A DNA stretch of 64,000 nt, from assembly GCA_039720395.1 (NCBI GenBank), contig CM077826.1, forward strand, positions 22,569,053-22,633,052, read 5' to 3'. Numbering within the stretch: position 1 is the stretch's first letter; every line of letters starts with the position of its first letter. Below, piece by piece: positions 25,241 through 35,842 of this stretch. The notes under the pieces were generated by a model. It searched no databases. It had not been told where the DNA came from and worked only from the letters and a program-made list of their open reading frames with translations. Position numbers and translations under genes: made by a program. The stretch comes from Liquidambar formosana. Its lineage: Eukaryota; Streptophyta; Magnoliopsida; Saxifragales; Altingiaceae.

Positions 25241-26486
25241 CATAGTTGACATATATGTGCTGCATATTTGATAGCTATGACATTTTTCTGCATTCATAGT
25301 AGTTGATTTTAGGGTTTTTTGCATGTCATTGCATGTAGGGTTGAATTAGGGCTTCAGTTAGCTTATGATTCATGTTGTTGCATGACTTGTGGTTGATTTT
25401 AAGCCTTATTTCAATTCTGTCCAGATCTGTTATTTGTCCTTGATATGATATTTTGAGCATGTGTTAGCCCATGTTTGGGCATGATAATGGCTTGATTTGG
25501 AATCTAGCTTGTTTGGTTGGCATTTTTGGTATGTTTGCATGGAAATTGCAGGTGCTTTGACAGGTACAACAGGTGCAACTACCCCACCAATGTGGGGTGG
25601 TTATTTTGGCTATTGTGAGATGAAATCTTACAAATAAGGTAATTACCCTATGCAATAGGGTGGTTACTTTGACAGGTTGCTTTTGCTTAAGGTAAGTAGG
25701 GTATGAGGGTGCCCCAATTCACCCTTCTTTCCTTTCTTTGAAACTTTCCCTTTCTCCCCCCTAGGGTTGTTTCCTAATAGGGGAATATGGTGATTCCTAT
25801 AGTATCCTTTCAATAAAAAATACCTTTTAAATCAAAGTTTCCATCTTTTATCAAAATTCCATATTTTACCAAAAATCTTTTGAGAATCATTTATTTTGGA
25901 AACTTACCATGTTTTACTTGAAAGGAAACTTAGGGTTTACCATAGGCCTTGATTAGGTTATAACCCTATTCCCTTTCGAACTACGTGGACTTTGATCCAT
26001 GTATTTCCATACATGGTACGTAGGCGCTCTTCGTGATGTTCAAGTCCGCCCTAGGATACTAAGTATCCTAGGTTTTCCCCCCCCTCTTTCTTTTTCTGTT
26101 TTTCTTTGATCTACTTGATTATATGGATGAATGAATAAATGATATGCATGCTGTCTTGTGATGATAATTGTTGATTTGTGTGTGATTAAGACTTTGATTT
26201 AGCCCAATTAAATTAAGAGACCGTTTAGGGCAATATGGGTGCCTATAGGCTTTGCCTAGAACCTTCCCATATCGTAACTTAGCCTCCGAATCCCCGATTT
26301 CTTTGGTTTCCAAAAGACTTTTTGCCTTACCATTTTTAAACATGGAGTCAATCTTTTGTTTTCCTAAAACAAAATTGTTTTTTAGGGTTTTCCTTGTTTC
26401 CTTTAAAAAATAAGGTGGCGACTCCTTTTCCTTTTTCAAACCTAAAACCGCCCCGTGGGCCCTTAACTCGCTTTTTAGGGTTCACA

Positions 26487-26880
26487 ACTGCGTACGCATG
26501 ATATATATCTCGTACGCAGTTTCACCAGCTGTGTACGTGTCCCTGGGAGCGGGATCCTTAGGTAGAGTGGAAATGGGACTGACAAGGATGGTACGCATCT
26601 TTCGCTACTGCGTGCGCAATGTATCACTGCGTACGCAATATCATGAGGTGCGTACGTATCCTGTGGATTATTTGAGAACGAAGGGGAGAAGGGATAGTGT
26701 GTACACATCCTATTCAATGTATAAGCATTCTATGAGCTGCGTACGCAATGAATTTGGGTGCGTATGCACTCTGTGAATACTTTTCTGTTCAAAGATTGAG
26801 AGGACAGTGCGTACACATCCAATTCATTATATACGCATTTTATGAGATGCATACGCATTGGGTTGAGGTGCGTATGCATT
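26487..26880. promoter_or_regulatory. TGCGTACGCA cluster in intron 1 of M1 PMD gene
   Basis: Exact TGCGTACGCA at 26489, 26628 and 26738, and about ten variants (TACGTACC, GCGTATGCAC, GCATACGCA). They are arranged as close pairs, for example CTGCGTACG...CGTACGCAG at 26488-26519, able to form stem-loops. It ends just before exon 2 of the antisense PMD gene at 26925. Confidence 0.65.
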
Positions 26881-28640
26881 GTAAGATGTTTACCTGTATA
26901 CTTACCTGCCTTTGGATTCTGCAGATTCCTTCGAAGCGATCTAGTCGGGGGAGCCTTGACAGCCTCACAGGGTGGTGGGAGAGGCTCACGCCTGAGACCC
27001 AGCATATAGTGTCCGATGCTAGCTTTGAGACATTGATGCAGGCCACCATTTACAGCCAGGGGAGCCATACCCTGGTTTTTTGCATGGCTGAGCGTTGGTG
27101 GGACACCACCCACACGTTGTATCTTGCTGGTAGGGAGTGGACTTTCATTCTTCTTGACTTCCACCATCTTACGGGCCTCCGGATGAGAGGGCGCTGTTTT
27201 ACCTTCGAGTTGACCGATGATTAGAGGGATGTGCTTACTAAGCGCTACCTGGGCTTACCGTGCCCGACTGCCACTATGAAGTACCCACTCCTGCATCGTG
27301 CCTTTGCGGGGAAGGGGCAAGGTACACTCAAAGAGCGTGACGCGATGGCTCACGCCTTCATGCTATATGTCATTGGGGCCTACTTGGTCCTTAATGCGTC
27401 ATAGACTTTGGAGCCTGACTGGCTCCTAGCTTTGGAGGACCTTGGTGCGGTCCGGGAGTATGGATGGGGGACCGCGGTCTTGTCACACCTCTACGCCACC
27501 ATGGACGCCCTTAGCCGGGTGAAGTCCGACTCCTTGACCGGCTGCTAGCGACTTTGGTCGGTAAGTATCTACTATTAGCACTCTCTCTTTTCCTTCCTTC
27601 TTTTTAATCATTATCTTTCTACTTTTGGACAGTTATGGGCATAGGCCTACATTGACCTGAGGCCCTTGGGCAACCAGGAGGACTTGGGGCATACCAGCCT
27701 CTAGGAGTTCTTGGACAGGCTTACTCCGGTAAGCTATCTATTTATATCATTTATCGTGCTTTATATTTTCATGCGGATACATTAGTCTCATCTGTCTTCT
27801 TCCTTCTTGGATGCAGACGCAGATGAGTGCTTGCCCATGGTTGGGGCAGGCTGGAGTAGGTCCTCCAGAGTGGGAGAAGGAGGCTCAAGCGATGTCAGAG
27901 ACTTCTTGCCTGCTTGCCTACCCTCGCTCTCGTGCCCTGTATTTAGCGAAGAGGGTGGTGCCCCAGCCGATGGCAGATGCTGAGCTGTGTGCTCTAGTCC
28001 CTTATGACCCCCCGGTGTTCTCCCTTGTCCCTTATTAGATGGTGGTGGAAGACTTGGAGATGTGGTCCAGCGGTATCCCCTATACATCCCGCTTGCTAGG
28101 CCCTGATCATAACTATGCCTCCTTTGCGCGGGACCGCTTTATGCCTAGTTTCATTAGTCACCAGGTACTCGCCAGCCCTTTACTTGTCATAGTCCTTTCC
28201 TAGTCCTTGTATATGCTTAACTCTTTCTTCTTATCAGGCACCTACTGCTGGTATGCCGGAGGGAGGCCTTCCCATCACTCTTCTTTTTTACTCGGTACCC
28301 CTCTACAATACTGAGGGTGTGCCTCGTGAGGAGCCTATTATGCCGGATCCCCAGGCTTATCCTCTCCTTATCCCTCTTGGGACTCGCTAGGTACCTATGT
28401 ATCCCTGCAAAACAATTCTAGAATTTTTTTGGTTAAATCATGTTATGCATGCTCTAAAGAACTTTCCCTTTTTCTTTTCAGTTGACCCTTGCTGAGACTA
28501 AACAGCTGTACTAGATGTTCGGGGGCCTGAAGCTGATGCTGACGGCTCATTCCCGGACGATTTGGGAGCAATGCTAGGAGATTGCGCAGGCCCAGGAGCA
28601 GGGTGATGACGATAGTGATGGTGATGGGGATGCTACATAG

Positions 28641-29019
28641 GCTTAGACTTGTTATTTCCTTTTCTTTTTGGAACAATGTTTATTTATTACATTTTGAGGA
28701 CATATACTTAATTAATTACTTTTAAGCTTTACATGCTGTTCTGGACTGCGTAATTTTATCCTTGTGGGTGCTTTTCATTCCAACAGGAATTTTTCGATTT
28801 ATATGAGGTCCATATTTTACTCAGGTAGTATAATATATGCGTACGCACCACATTTATTGCGTACGCATTACAAGCTGAGCGGGATTTTTTTTAGAGTTGC
28901 TCTTCTTCAGTTTCCTTATAGAACTCAACCACTATTCACAAACACAGTCCAAATAAGGACTCTTTCCAGAGCTGTTTATAAGTTAGAGTGCTTGCTTGTA
29001 GAGTTGCTCCTCATTAATC
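28641..29019 (+). other. Spacer between M1 antisense genes with a TGCGTACGCA pair
   Basis: No coding content. Two exact TGCGTACGCA palindromes (28838-28847 and 28858-28867) lie 150-180 bp upstream of the ATG of the DUF7745-like gene at 29020, so they could belong to its promoter or 5' UTR. Confidence 0.5.
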
Positions 29020-30317
29020 ATGGAAAGCTCTCTTCCTCCTCAGAGTCTATCGTAGTGGCTAAAAACTCTAGACCGGGGTGCTCGCGATCTCTTCCAAGCC
29101 AAGTTTCAGATTTCTTCTTTGTTTGATTATGCTCATGTGAAGATCAACCATGGTTTCTTACGCAAGGCCGCCGAGTATTGGGACACTGCTCGTCACGTAT
29201 TCCGTTTTAATCATAATGAGCTATGCCCCACTATAGAAGAATTTGGTGCGATTCTTGGGCGACTCGACTTCAAACGCGTCCTCCTGCCGAAGATGACTGT
29301 TACAAAAGCTGAAGATCTGATCCCTGCATTCAGAATTCCCCTGAGGCTTGCACGATCATGGCTTTCGAATTCACGCATTGTCTTGGAAAGCGTAATATCG
29401 CACTTTGCTGTGCTCCCTTTTCCGACCTCTATCGCACAGGTTGACTGTTATCTGAATGCTGTGTGCGTCGTCCTGATGGCGAGCTTCCTGTTCGCAGGAC
29501 CCGAAGGTTTGGCAGATGCCTCTATCCTGCCTGTCGCTCTCGAACTTAGGGAGTGTAACCCTTGCATGCTCATCCTTGCGGATACTCTTAACGGTCTAGA
29601 CAAATTCGTGCGTGAAGAAGTGTCTTTTTTGGGAGGCAGCCCGCTGCTACTACAGGTAAGTATGGCAATTCCACTTACTTGCGTACGCAGTAATTTTAGG
29701 TGCATACGCAATTAATTAATTGTGTACGCAAATGTAGCCTCTGATCTGCATTCTCTTTGTTTTCTTAATGGCAGATATGGCTATTGGAATGTCTGCGGCT
29801 GGTGAGCAAGCCTGTAGTCAATCCCTGGGCATACCAGCCTCCTGATTTCCGCTGCCATCCTCTTGTAAAACCATTTCCTAATGCCGAAGGTTTGCGCGTT
29901 ATGCTGGCCCATCTTCCTTGTCATGACATTTATTGGTTTTGCCCCTGGTGGAGAATTCCTGAGATGACGGCTGATCTTATCTTCTCTCGTGGTGTGATGT
30001 TGATCGGCTTACGGGAGGTCTCGTATTGCCCCACTCCCCGTATTCAGCGACAGTTTAGCTTACCCCAGACTCCCATAAATGGTGATCATATAGGATATAC
30101 CTGCCCTATCAGAGCTCGTATCATTGAATGAATTGGGGAAGCTTAGGCTAGTAGAACTTTGATTTGTCCCATTATCGTCCCGCAGTTAATATCCCCTGGC
30201 TTTGCTTACTATACTTGGCTCAAGATTGATATGCGAGCTTCCGAAGAAGCAGAGGTGAGTCATAAAAGGAAGAGGGGAGGACAAATTCTTAGAGACAAGA
30301 AGAAGCTGAAAATTTGA
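29020..30317 (+). pseudogene. M1 antisense gene B: DUF7745-like protein, two exons
   Basis: Homologue of the minus-strand gene at 51740-53026 of element E. Exon 1 is 29020-29655 (MESSLPPQSL start; FRFNHNELCPTIEEFGAILG; ending GGSPLLLQ) and exon 2 is 29775-30317 (starting IWLLECLRLVSKPVVNPW). The 119-nt intron has GTAAGT/GCAG borders and contains three TGCGTACGCA-type motifs; the E homologue is uninterrupted here. Stops: TAG 29053, TGA 30129 and TAG 30144, after which the frame continues (FAYYTWLKIDMRASEEAE) to TGA 30315, in line with the longer E protein. It converges on M1 pol, whose end lies at 30460. The family name is my recognition of the fold-region wording; function unknown. Confidence 0.7.
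29656..29774 (+). other. Intron of M1 DUF7745-like gene, loaded with GCGTACGC motifs
   Basis: 119 nt with GTAAGT donor and TTAATGGCAG acceptor. Holds TGCGTACGCA (29680-29689), GTGCATACGCA (about 29700-29710) and GTGTACGCA (about 29722-29730). Absent from the homologous gene in element E. Confidence 0.7.
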
Positions 30318-30459
30318 TTTGCTTTATTAATATGCCTGTTTCAGACTACATTTCATTTATTTCCTTTTCCTTTTCTTAAATATGTAATCAATAATGATCG
30401 TGAAAGTTGTGGTCGAGTTTATTATTAGTGAAACTACTCCTATCAACCTTGCATCATTT
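30318..30459. other. Convergent gap between M1 antisense gene B and pol
   Basis: About 140 bp of AT-rich sequence separating the 3' end of the plus-strand DUF7745-like gene from the 3' end of minus-strand pol. No feature recognised. Both terminators would have to overlap here. Confidence 0.5.
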
Positions 30460-30952
30460 TTATCCTATTGTCCATACGAAATCTTGTCCACTTTGTATAT
30501 AATATTTGCGCAACCGATCCATATTGACAGGATTTGTGAACTCATTCCCTTCCTTGTCCATTATCTTGACTGCTCCCTTTGACAATATTGTTTTGATGAT
30601 GTACGATCCTGCCCAATTTGGTCTAAACTTGCCCCTAGGGTCTGAAACACGAGTTAGGATTTCTTTTAGCACTAGATCTCCCTCCTTTAGGTTTCTCGGT
30701 TTTACTCTTTTGTTGAATGCCCAGGCAATTCTTCTCTGATAACCCTGGACATGGTACATGGCCCTTAATCTCTTTTCATCCAGCAAAGCGAGCTGTTCAT
30801 ATCTTTCTCGTACCCACTCTGTTTTGGGAATTTGATTTTCTATCATAACCAGCAAAGATTCGACCTCAACCTCTACTGGTAAGACTACTTCCATCCCATA
30901 CACCAAAGAATAAGGTGTAGCCCCCGTGGATGCCCTTATGGATGTTTGGTAC
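30460..30952 (-). pseudogene. M1 integrase C-terminal part (cut off by L3)
   Basis: Minus-strand frame reading GATPYSLVYGMEVVLPVEVE, then RAMYHVQGYQRRIAWAFNKRV and a GPY/F-type module (NWAGSYIIKTIL), ending at a stop at 30460-30462. It continues the integrase core found at 34061-34831; the LTR L3 sits between them with a GGTAC duplication. Same family part as 51000-51416 of element E but clearly diverged. Confidence 0.88.
30948..30952. repeat. Left target duplication of solo LTR L3 (GGTAC)
   Basis: GGTAC, repeated exactly at 34061-34065 and also found right of L5 at 61363-61367. Confidence 0.92.
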
Positions 30953-33900
30953 TGTCACACCCCATTTTTGCCACCTTAGCTAGGGTTTGTCATTGCATGT
31001 GTCTTTTTGTTTCCTTTTTGAGTCTAGTCTTTTGCATTGAGTTTCTAGGGTCCTAAGGATGGTGTGTATGAATTTTGGTTCGATTTGGAGTTGATCTTGA
31101 GGGTTAATAAGAACTTTTGTGACTTGAGGGGCATAATTGTCTTTTTGATCACAAACTTTCCATTTGACCTTGAAATGATCTCCAAGTTGCCAATTGGAGT
31201 TCATATGGTTGTATTTGAGGTATTTGTGGGATCAATTTGATGAATTGAAGGTTCGGGATTAGAATGGCTCAACAAGGCTCAGGTTGGCTAAAAGACCTAC
31301 TTCGGGTTAGCTCGAATTGGTTCATGATTTTCACTCTATGACTACTCATTTGACCTTGATTGGTCTTAATTTCATCCCCAAATGTGTTTAGGGAGGTTGA
31401 ATTTCGAATTGGAAAGCATTCGGTGCGACCCTATGTGCATACCTAGGATAAGCGATGGTGAGGCATAGCGGTTAACCACCTTTGTAGGGCCCAACCATGC
31501 AGCCATGGCTAGGGTTTCTTTCCCTCAAGTGACTCAAATTACATTCCCCTTCGAAACACAGTCGTTTTGGCTTTCGTTTCATCAAAATCAGAGTTCATTT
31601 GGGCCCTGAAACACATTTGGAAGTCAAAGGGGTCAAAAATGGGCATAAGGTGACATGGCCTCGGGTGACCACCCAGGCCTGGGCGGCTAGCTGCCTGGGC
31701 CCAGGCTGCTAGCCGCCCAGCCCCAGGTGGTCACCCGAGCCACTTTCCTTTTTTGAGCCTTGACGCGGCTCCCATCCTATTTTCTCGAATTTGCTCGCCT
31801 TTAGCCGCCATTTAACCCTAATTTCAGCCCTATTTGACCTACTTGAGCCCCAAGGGAACCTCTAAGAGCCCTTGGATCAATCCCTAGGGTTTTAATCCCA
31901 ACCATTGAGGGTTTTCCCTCAATCCCTATAAATACCCCCTTTATACTTCAGCAATGGGGAGGCACTGAAGAAGAAAATTCTGAAGTGGAGGCATGTGTGA
32001 GACTTGGAGGCTATGGCAGCCATCCTTAGGGTAGTTTAACCTATACTTTGAGTGAGAGAGTGTGAGAGAGAGCTTGAAGGAGGGCTGGAGCATTGCTTGA
32101 AGGCTTGAAGGAAGGAACTCCCAGCAGTACACAAGAGAAGGAGGATTCCCTACAGCAGCAAAAGGATACTTCACCATAGGTATTCCCCCTTCCACCTCTT
32201 CTCTTAAAGTTAGGTTTTTTAGGATGATTTCATGTTAAAGTGTATGTCTTTATCATGATTCTTTGCTTCTATTAGTTAGTATGCATGGTTAGGATAATGT
32301 TTGTGGGCTGTTTAGTATGCTAGGATAATATTCCATGTGATTTATTGCATGTTTGGGACTTTAGGGTTTCCTTAGTGCTGAAAATGGTTTTCTGCATGAA
32401 ATAACACTTTTGCATATTGAAGCTTGTGTTTTTATTGTGTTTTGCTACTTCTATTAGTTAGTATGCATGGTTAGGATAATGTTTATGGGCTGTTTAGTAT
32501 GCTAGGATGCTGTTCCATGTGATTTAATGCATGTTTGCAATTCTAGGGTTTCTCTTGTGCTGAAATTAGGTTTTTACTTAGAATAGCAATATTTCATGTG
32601 CAAGCTTGTGTTTTTATCATGTGTTGATGCTTCTATTGATTAATATGCATGATTAAAATGATGTCCACAATGAGTTTTGCATGATTTAGAGTTATTTTAT
32701 GTGATTTTGAGCACAATGGTGATTCTAGGGTTTCATTCATCCTTGTATTAGGAAAGTAGCATATAGCATGATAGCTTAGGGTTTTTCTTTGTGTTTTCTT
32801 CATAGTTGATATATATGTGCTGCATATTTGATAACTATGACATTCTTCTGCATTCATAGTAGTGGATTTTAGTGTTTTTTGCATGTCATTGCATGTAGGG
32901 TTGAATTAGGGTTTTAGTTAGCTTATGATTCATGTTGTTGCATGACTTGTGGTTGATTTTAAACCTTATTTCAATTCTGTCCAGATCTGTTATTTGTCCT
33001 TGATATGATATTTTGAGCATGTGTTAGCCCATGTTGGGCATGATAATGGCTTGATTGGAATCTAGCTTGTTTGGTTGGTATTTTTGGTATGTTTTGCATG
33101 GAAATTGCAGGTGCTTTGACAGGTACAACAGGTGCAACTACCCCACCAATGTGGGGTGGTTATTTTGGCTATTGTGAGATGAAATCTTACAAATAAGGTA
33201 ATTACCCTATGCAATAGGGTGGTTACTTTGACAGGTTGCTTTTGCTTAAGGTAAGTAGGGTGTGAGGGTGCCCCAATTCACCCTCCTTTCCTTCCTTTGA
33301 AACTTTCCCTTTCTCCCCCCTAGGGTTGTTTCCTAATAGAGGGGTATGGTAGATTCTATAGTTTCCTTTCAATAAAAAACCTTTTAAATCAAAGTTTCCA
33401 TCTTTTATCAAAATTCCATATTTTACTAAAGACCTTTTGAGAATCATTCATTTTTGGAAACTTACCATGTTTTACTTGAAAGGAAACTTAGGGTTTACCA
33501 TAGGCCTTGATTAGGTTATAACCCTATTCCCTTTCGAACTACGTGGACTTTGATCCATGTATTTCCATACATGGTACGTAGGCGCTCTTCGTGATGTTCA
33601 AGTCCGCCCTAGGATACTAAGTATCCTAGGTTTTCTCCTCTCCCCTTTCTTTTTTCTGTTTTTCTTTGATTTACTAGATTATATGGATGAATGAATGAAT
33701 GATATGCATGCTGTCTTGTGATGATAATTGTTGATTTGTGTGTGATTAAGACTTTGATTTAGCCCAATTAAATTAAGAAACCGTTTAGGGCGATATGGGT
33801 GCCTATAGGCTTTGCCTAGAACCTTCCCATATCGTAACTTAGCCTCCGAATCCCCGAATTCTCTGATTTCCAAAAGACTTTTTGCCTTACCATTTTTAAA

Positions 33901-34060
33901 CATGGAGTCAATCTTTTGTTTTCCTAAAACAAAACTGTTTTTTAGGGTTTTCCTTGTTTCCTTTAAAAAATAAGGTGGCGACTCCTTTTCTTTTCTTTCA
34001 AAACCTAAACACGCCAATCTTTTCGCCAATCCCTCGTGGGCCCGATTTCCGGGGTTCACA
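30953..34060 (+). mobile_element. Solo LTR L3 of family E (3108 bp) in M1 integrase
   Basis: TGTCACACCCC to GGGGTTCACA with exact GGTAC duplications. GC palindrome at 31660-31739, TATAAATA at 31927-31934, CCTAGGATAC inverted repeat at 33608-33630, internal PBS-like TGGCGACTCC at 33976-33985. It shares private variants with L5 (58244-61362), such as ACCTAGGATAAGCG and the text GGCACTGAAGAAGAAAATTC, that are not in L4. L3 and L5 are therefore copies of one insertion. Confidence 0.93.
31660..31739. promoter_or_regulatory. 80-bp GC-rich palindrome, copy in L3
   Basis: Same arms as in L2 (CTCGGGTGACCACC ... GGTGGTCACCCGAG) with two or three mismatches in the central GGCGGCTAGCCGCC units. About 187 bp before the TATA box. 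Confidence 0.85.
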
Positions 34061-34831
34061 GGTACCCCCATAGTGCGTATGGTAACCTTTCCGCCCAATC
34101 TTTGTGTGTTTTAGCTAACTTCACCAGAATACTTTTAACATTTTTGTTGGCTGCCTCTACTGCCCCGTTGGTCTGTGGCCGGTAAGGAGATGAGTGATGG
34201 TGCTGGATATGATACTTTTCAGTAGTTCTTGTGTTTCTCCTTCAAAATGTAACCCGTTATCCGAAACGACCTCATGCAGAACCCCATATCTACAGATTAT
34301 GTTGGTCTCGATGAACCGAGCCACGTGCTTGGCCTTCAATTCTGTATATGCTTCTGCTTCTATCTATTTGGTAAAGTAATCTATGGCCACCAATATGTAT
34401 TCATGTCCGCCGGTGGCCTTTGGGTGGATCTTGCCAATGATGTCTATTCCCATACTGAGAATGGCCAGGAAGAGGTCAACTGATGCAGTTCTACAGGCGG
34501 AGTATATTGCATGTTAGCATAAATCTGGCATTGATGACATTTCTTTATGTACAGCACACAGTCTACCTCCATGGTCGACCAGAAATAACCTAATCTGACC
34601 AGTTTCTTTGCCAGCATTCTCCATTCATGTGTGGACCGCAAATCCCTTTATGAACTTCGGTAACCAATACCCGGGTAGCTTCCTTGCTTACACATAACAG
34701 ATGGGTTTGTTAGGCGATCTTTTAAATAATTTCCCTCCGCACAGGACATATTGTGCCGCCAGCAACCTCAAAGCCCTGCGATCCTTTTTCTGCCCCATGG
34801 GTAAGCCCCTTTTTCTAAGAAATTTTGGATA
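34061..34831 (-). pseudogene. M1 integrase N-terminal zinc and core part
   Basis: Minus strand shows the HHCC zinc region (THEWRMLAKKLVRLGYFW, CHQCQIYANMQYTPP), then the core with VSDNGLHFEG. It has single-base losses relative to the second copy at 61363-62149 (for example near 34224, 34622 and 34795) and a TAG at 34364-34366 (where Trp is expected in the FTKW motif) that both copies share. Not functional. Confidence 0.85.
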
Positions 34832-35842
34832 TCGAAATACTAGGGATATCCGTCATCTACCTCTTCTTCTATGGCCATAATAGCAGTTTCATGGGAGGGT
34901 TGGGATTTCTGTTGGATCATGAGTTGTTGTAGAGTGATCCCTTCAGGGATGTTGATTAGGGAGGCTAAAGTGGCTAAAGCGTCAGCAAACTGGTTTTGGG
35001 ATCGGGGCAAAGGCGTGAAGGTGATTTTAGGGAATTTTTGGGCTAGGCTTTCCAGGTAGGCCTAGTAGGGCTTCAAGTGTTCTTCTTTGGTTTTCCATAT
35101 CTTTTGGACTTGGGCTATGACCAATGCAGAGTCTCCGTATATCTCTGCTTCTTCTATTCCCAGGGCTAACAGTGCTTCCAACCCTGCTATGCAAGCTTCA
35201 TATTCTGTGGTGTTGTTAGAATTCTTAAAATTCAGCTTTATGGATAGAAGTATATGGGAACCATTAGGCGATATTAAAATAACTCCGATCCCATTTCCGT
35301 ATTGATTCAATACCCCATTGAAATACATCTTCCAAGTCTTTGAATATTCTATGCATAACAGGTTCTCATCCGGAAAATCTTCTTTAAGAGCTTGCCCCAT
35401 TACTGGGTGTTCAGCACAAAAATTGGCTACTGCCCCTCCTTTGATTGCCTTCTAAGTAACATAGGTCAGTTCGAATTCAAATAGCAAGAATAACCATCGC
35501 GACAGTCTATTACTAAGCGCAGGTTTCTCGAGGAGGTACTTCAATAGATCCATTCTAGTGACTACCCATACCTCAAAGGTTATTAAGATGTGCCTCAGTT
35601 TTTGTATTACCCAGAGCAATGCGAAGCATGATTTCTCCACGGCAGAGTAACGTACCTCGTAATCTTGCAACTTCTTACTTAAGTAATAGATGGCCTGCTC
35701 GTTCCCTTGGTCGTCTTGCTGTGCCAACATACTTCCCAAAACTTTTTTAAAGACGAATAAATATAATAAAACAGGCTTCCTGGGTCGTGGGGGCGCAAGG
35801 ATTAGAGGATTTAATAGGTACATCTTGATGGCTTCGAACGCT
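34832..35842 (-). pseudogene. M1 RNase H and second (archaeal-type) RNase H domains
   Basis: 35452-35823 reads as the Gypsy RNase H after RT (AIYYLSKKLQDYEVRYSAVEKSCFALLW). 34850-35450 reads as the extra RNase H typical of the Tat lineage (TEYEACIAGLEALLALGIEEAEIYGDSALVI, FADALATLASL on the way out). The first catalytic position reads YFNG instead of YFDG, so this domain lacks an active-site Asp. In-frame TAG codons lie at 35062-35064 and 35452-35454. Confidence 0.87.

Larger units (their letters stand above)
23214..26486 (+). mobile_element. Solo LTR L2 of family E (3273 bp)
   Basis: TGTCACACCCC to GGGTTCACA, flanked by the exact 5-bp duplication ACTGC, with no internal sequence. It contains the 80-bp GC palindrome (23921-24000), a TATAAATA box (24187-24194), a tandem block of about 172-bp units (about 24500-25240) and the CCTAGGATAC inverted repeat (26050-26072). 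It lies in intron 1 of the M1 antisense PMD gene. Antisense open frames such as 26119-26439 recur in all young copies and are not taken as genes. Confidence 0.93.
22833..28640 (+). pseudogene. M1 antisense gene A: plant mobile domain (PMD) protein, six exons, nine internal TAG codons
   Basis: Runs opposite to M1 pol. Exons, all phase 0: 22833-22976, 26925-27560, 27633-27728, 27817-28164, 28238-28390 and 28482-28640, with GT/AG borders. Exon 1 is 144 nt, exactly as in the homologous gene of element E. Exon 2 carries the PMD signature (FCMAERWWDTTHTLYLAGREWTF, then DFHHLTGLRMRGR). In-frame TAG codons stand at 27222, 27402, 27546, 27642, 27702, 28036, 28388, 28512 and 28575, plus one TAA at 22968; the TAG at 28638 may be the true end. 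The first intron holds solo LTR L2 and many TGCGTACGCA motifs. In Arabidopsis, PMD proteins MAIN and MAIL1 act in transposon silencing and genome stability. The role inside an element is unknown. Confidence 0.8.

Noticed and set aside
26119..26439. Antisense frame of about 106 codons (KESPPYFLKETRKTLKN...) recurring at 33679-34098, 43162-43485 and 60980-61303
   Set aside because: It lies in the U5 part of each LTR and recurs only because the LTRs are copies. It varies in start and end and has no domain, so I do not call it a gene.
27222..28577. TAG as a recoded or read-through codon in the PMD gene
   Set aside because: The E homologue is open without any TAG, and other lesions accompany the TAGs in M1; decay is the simpler reading.
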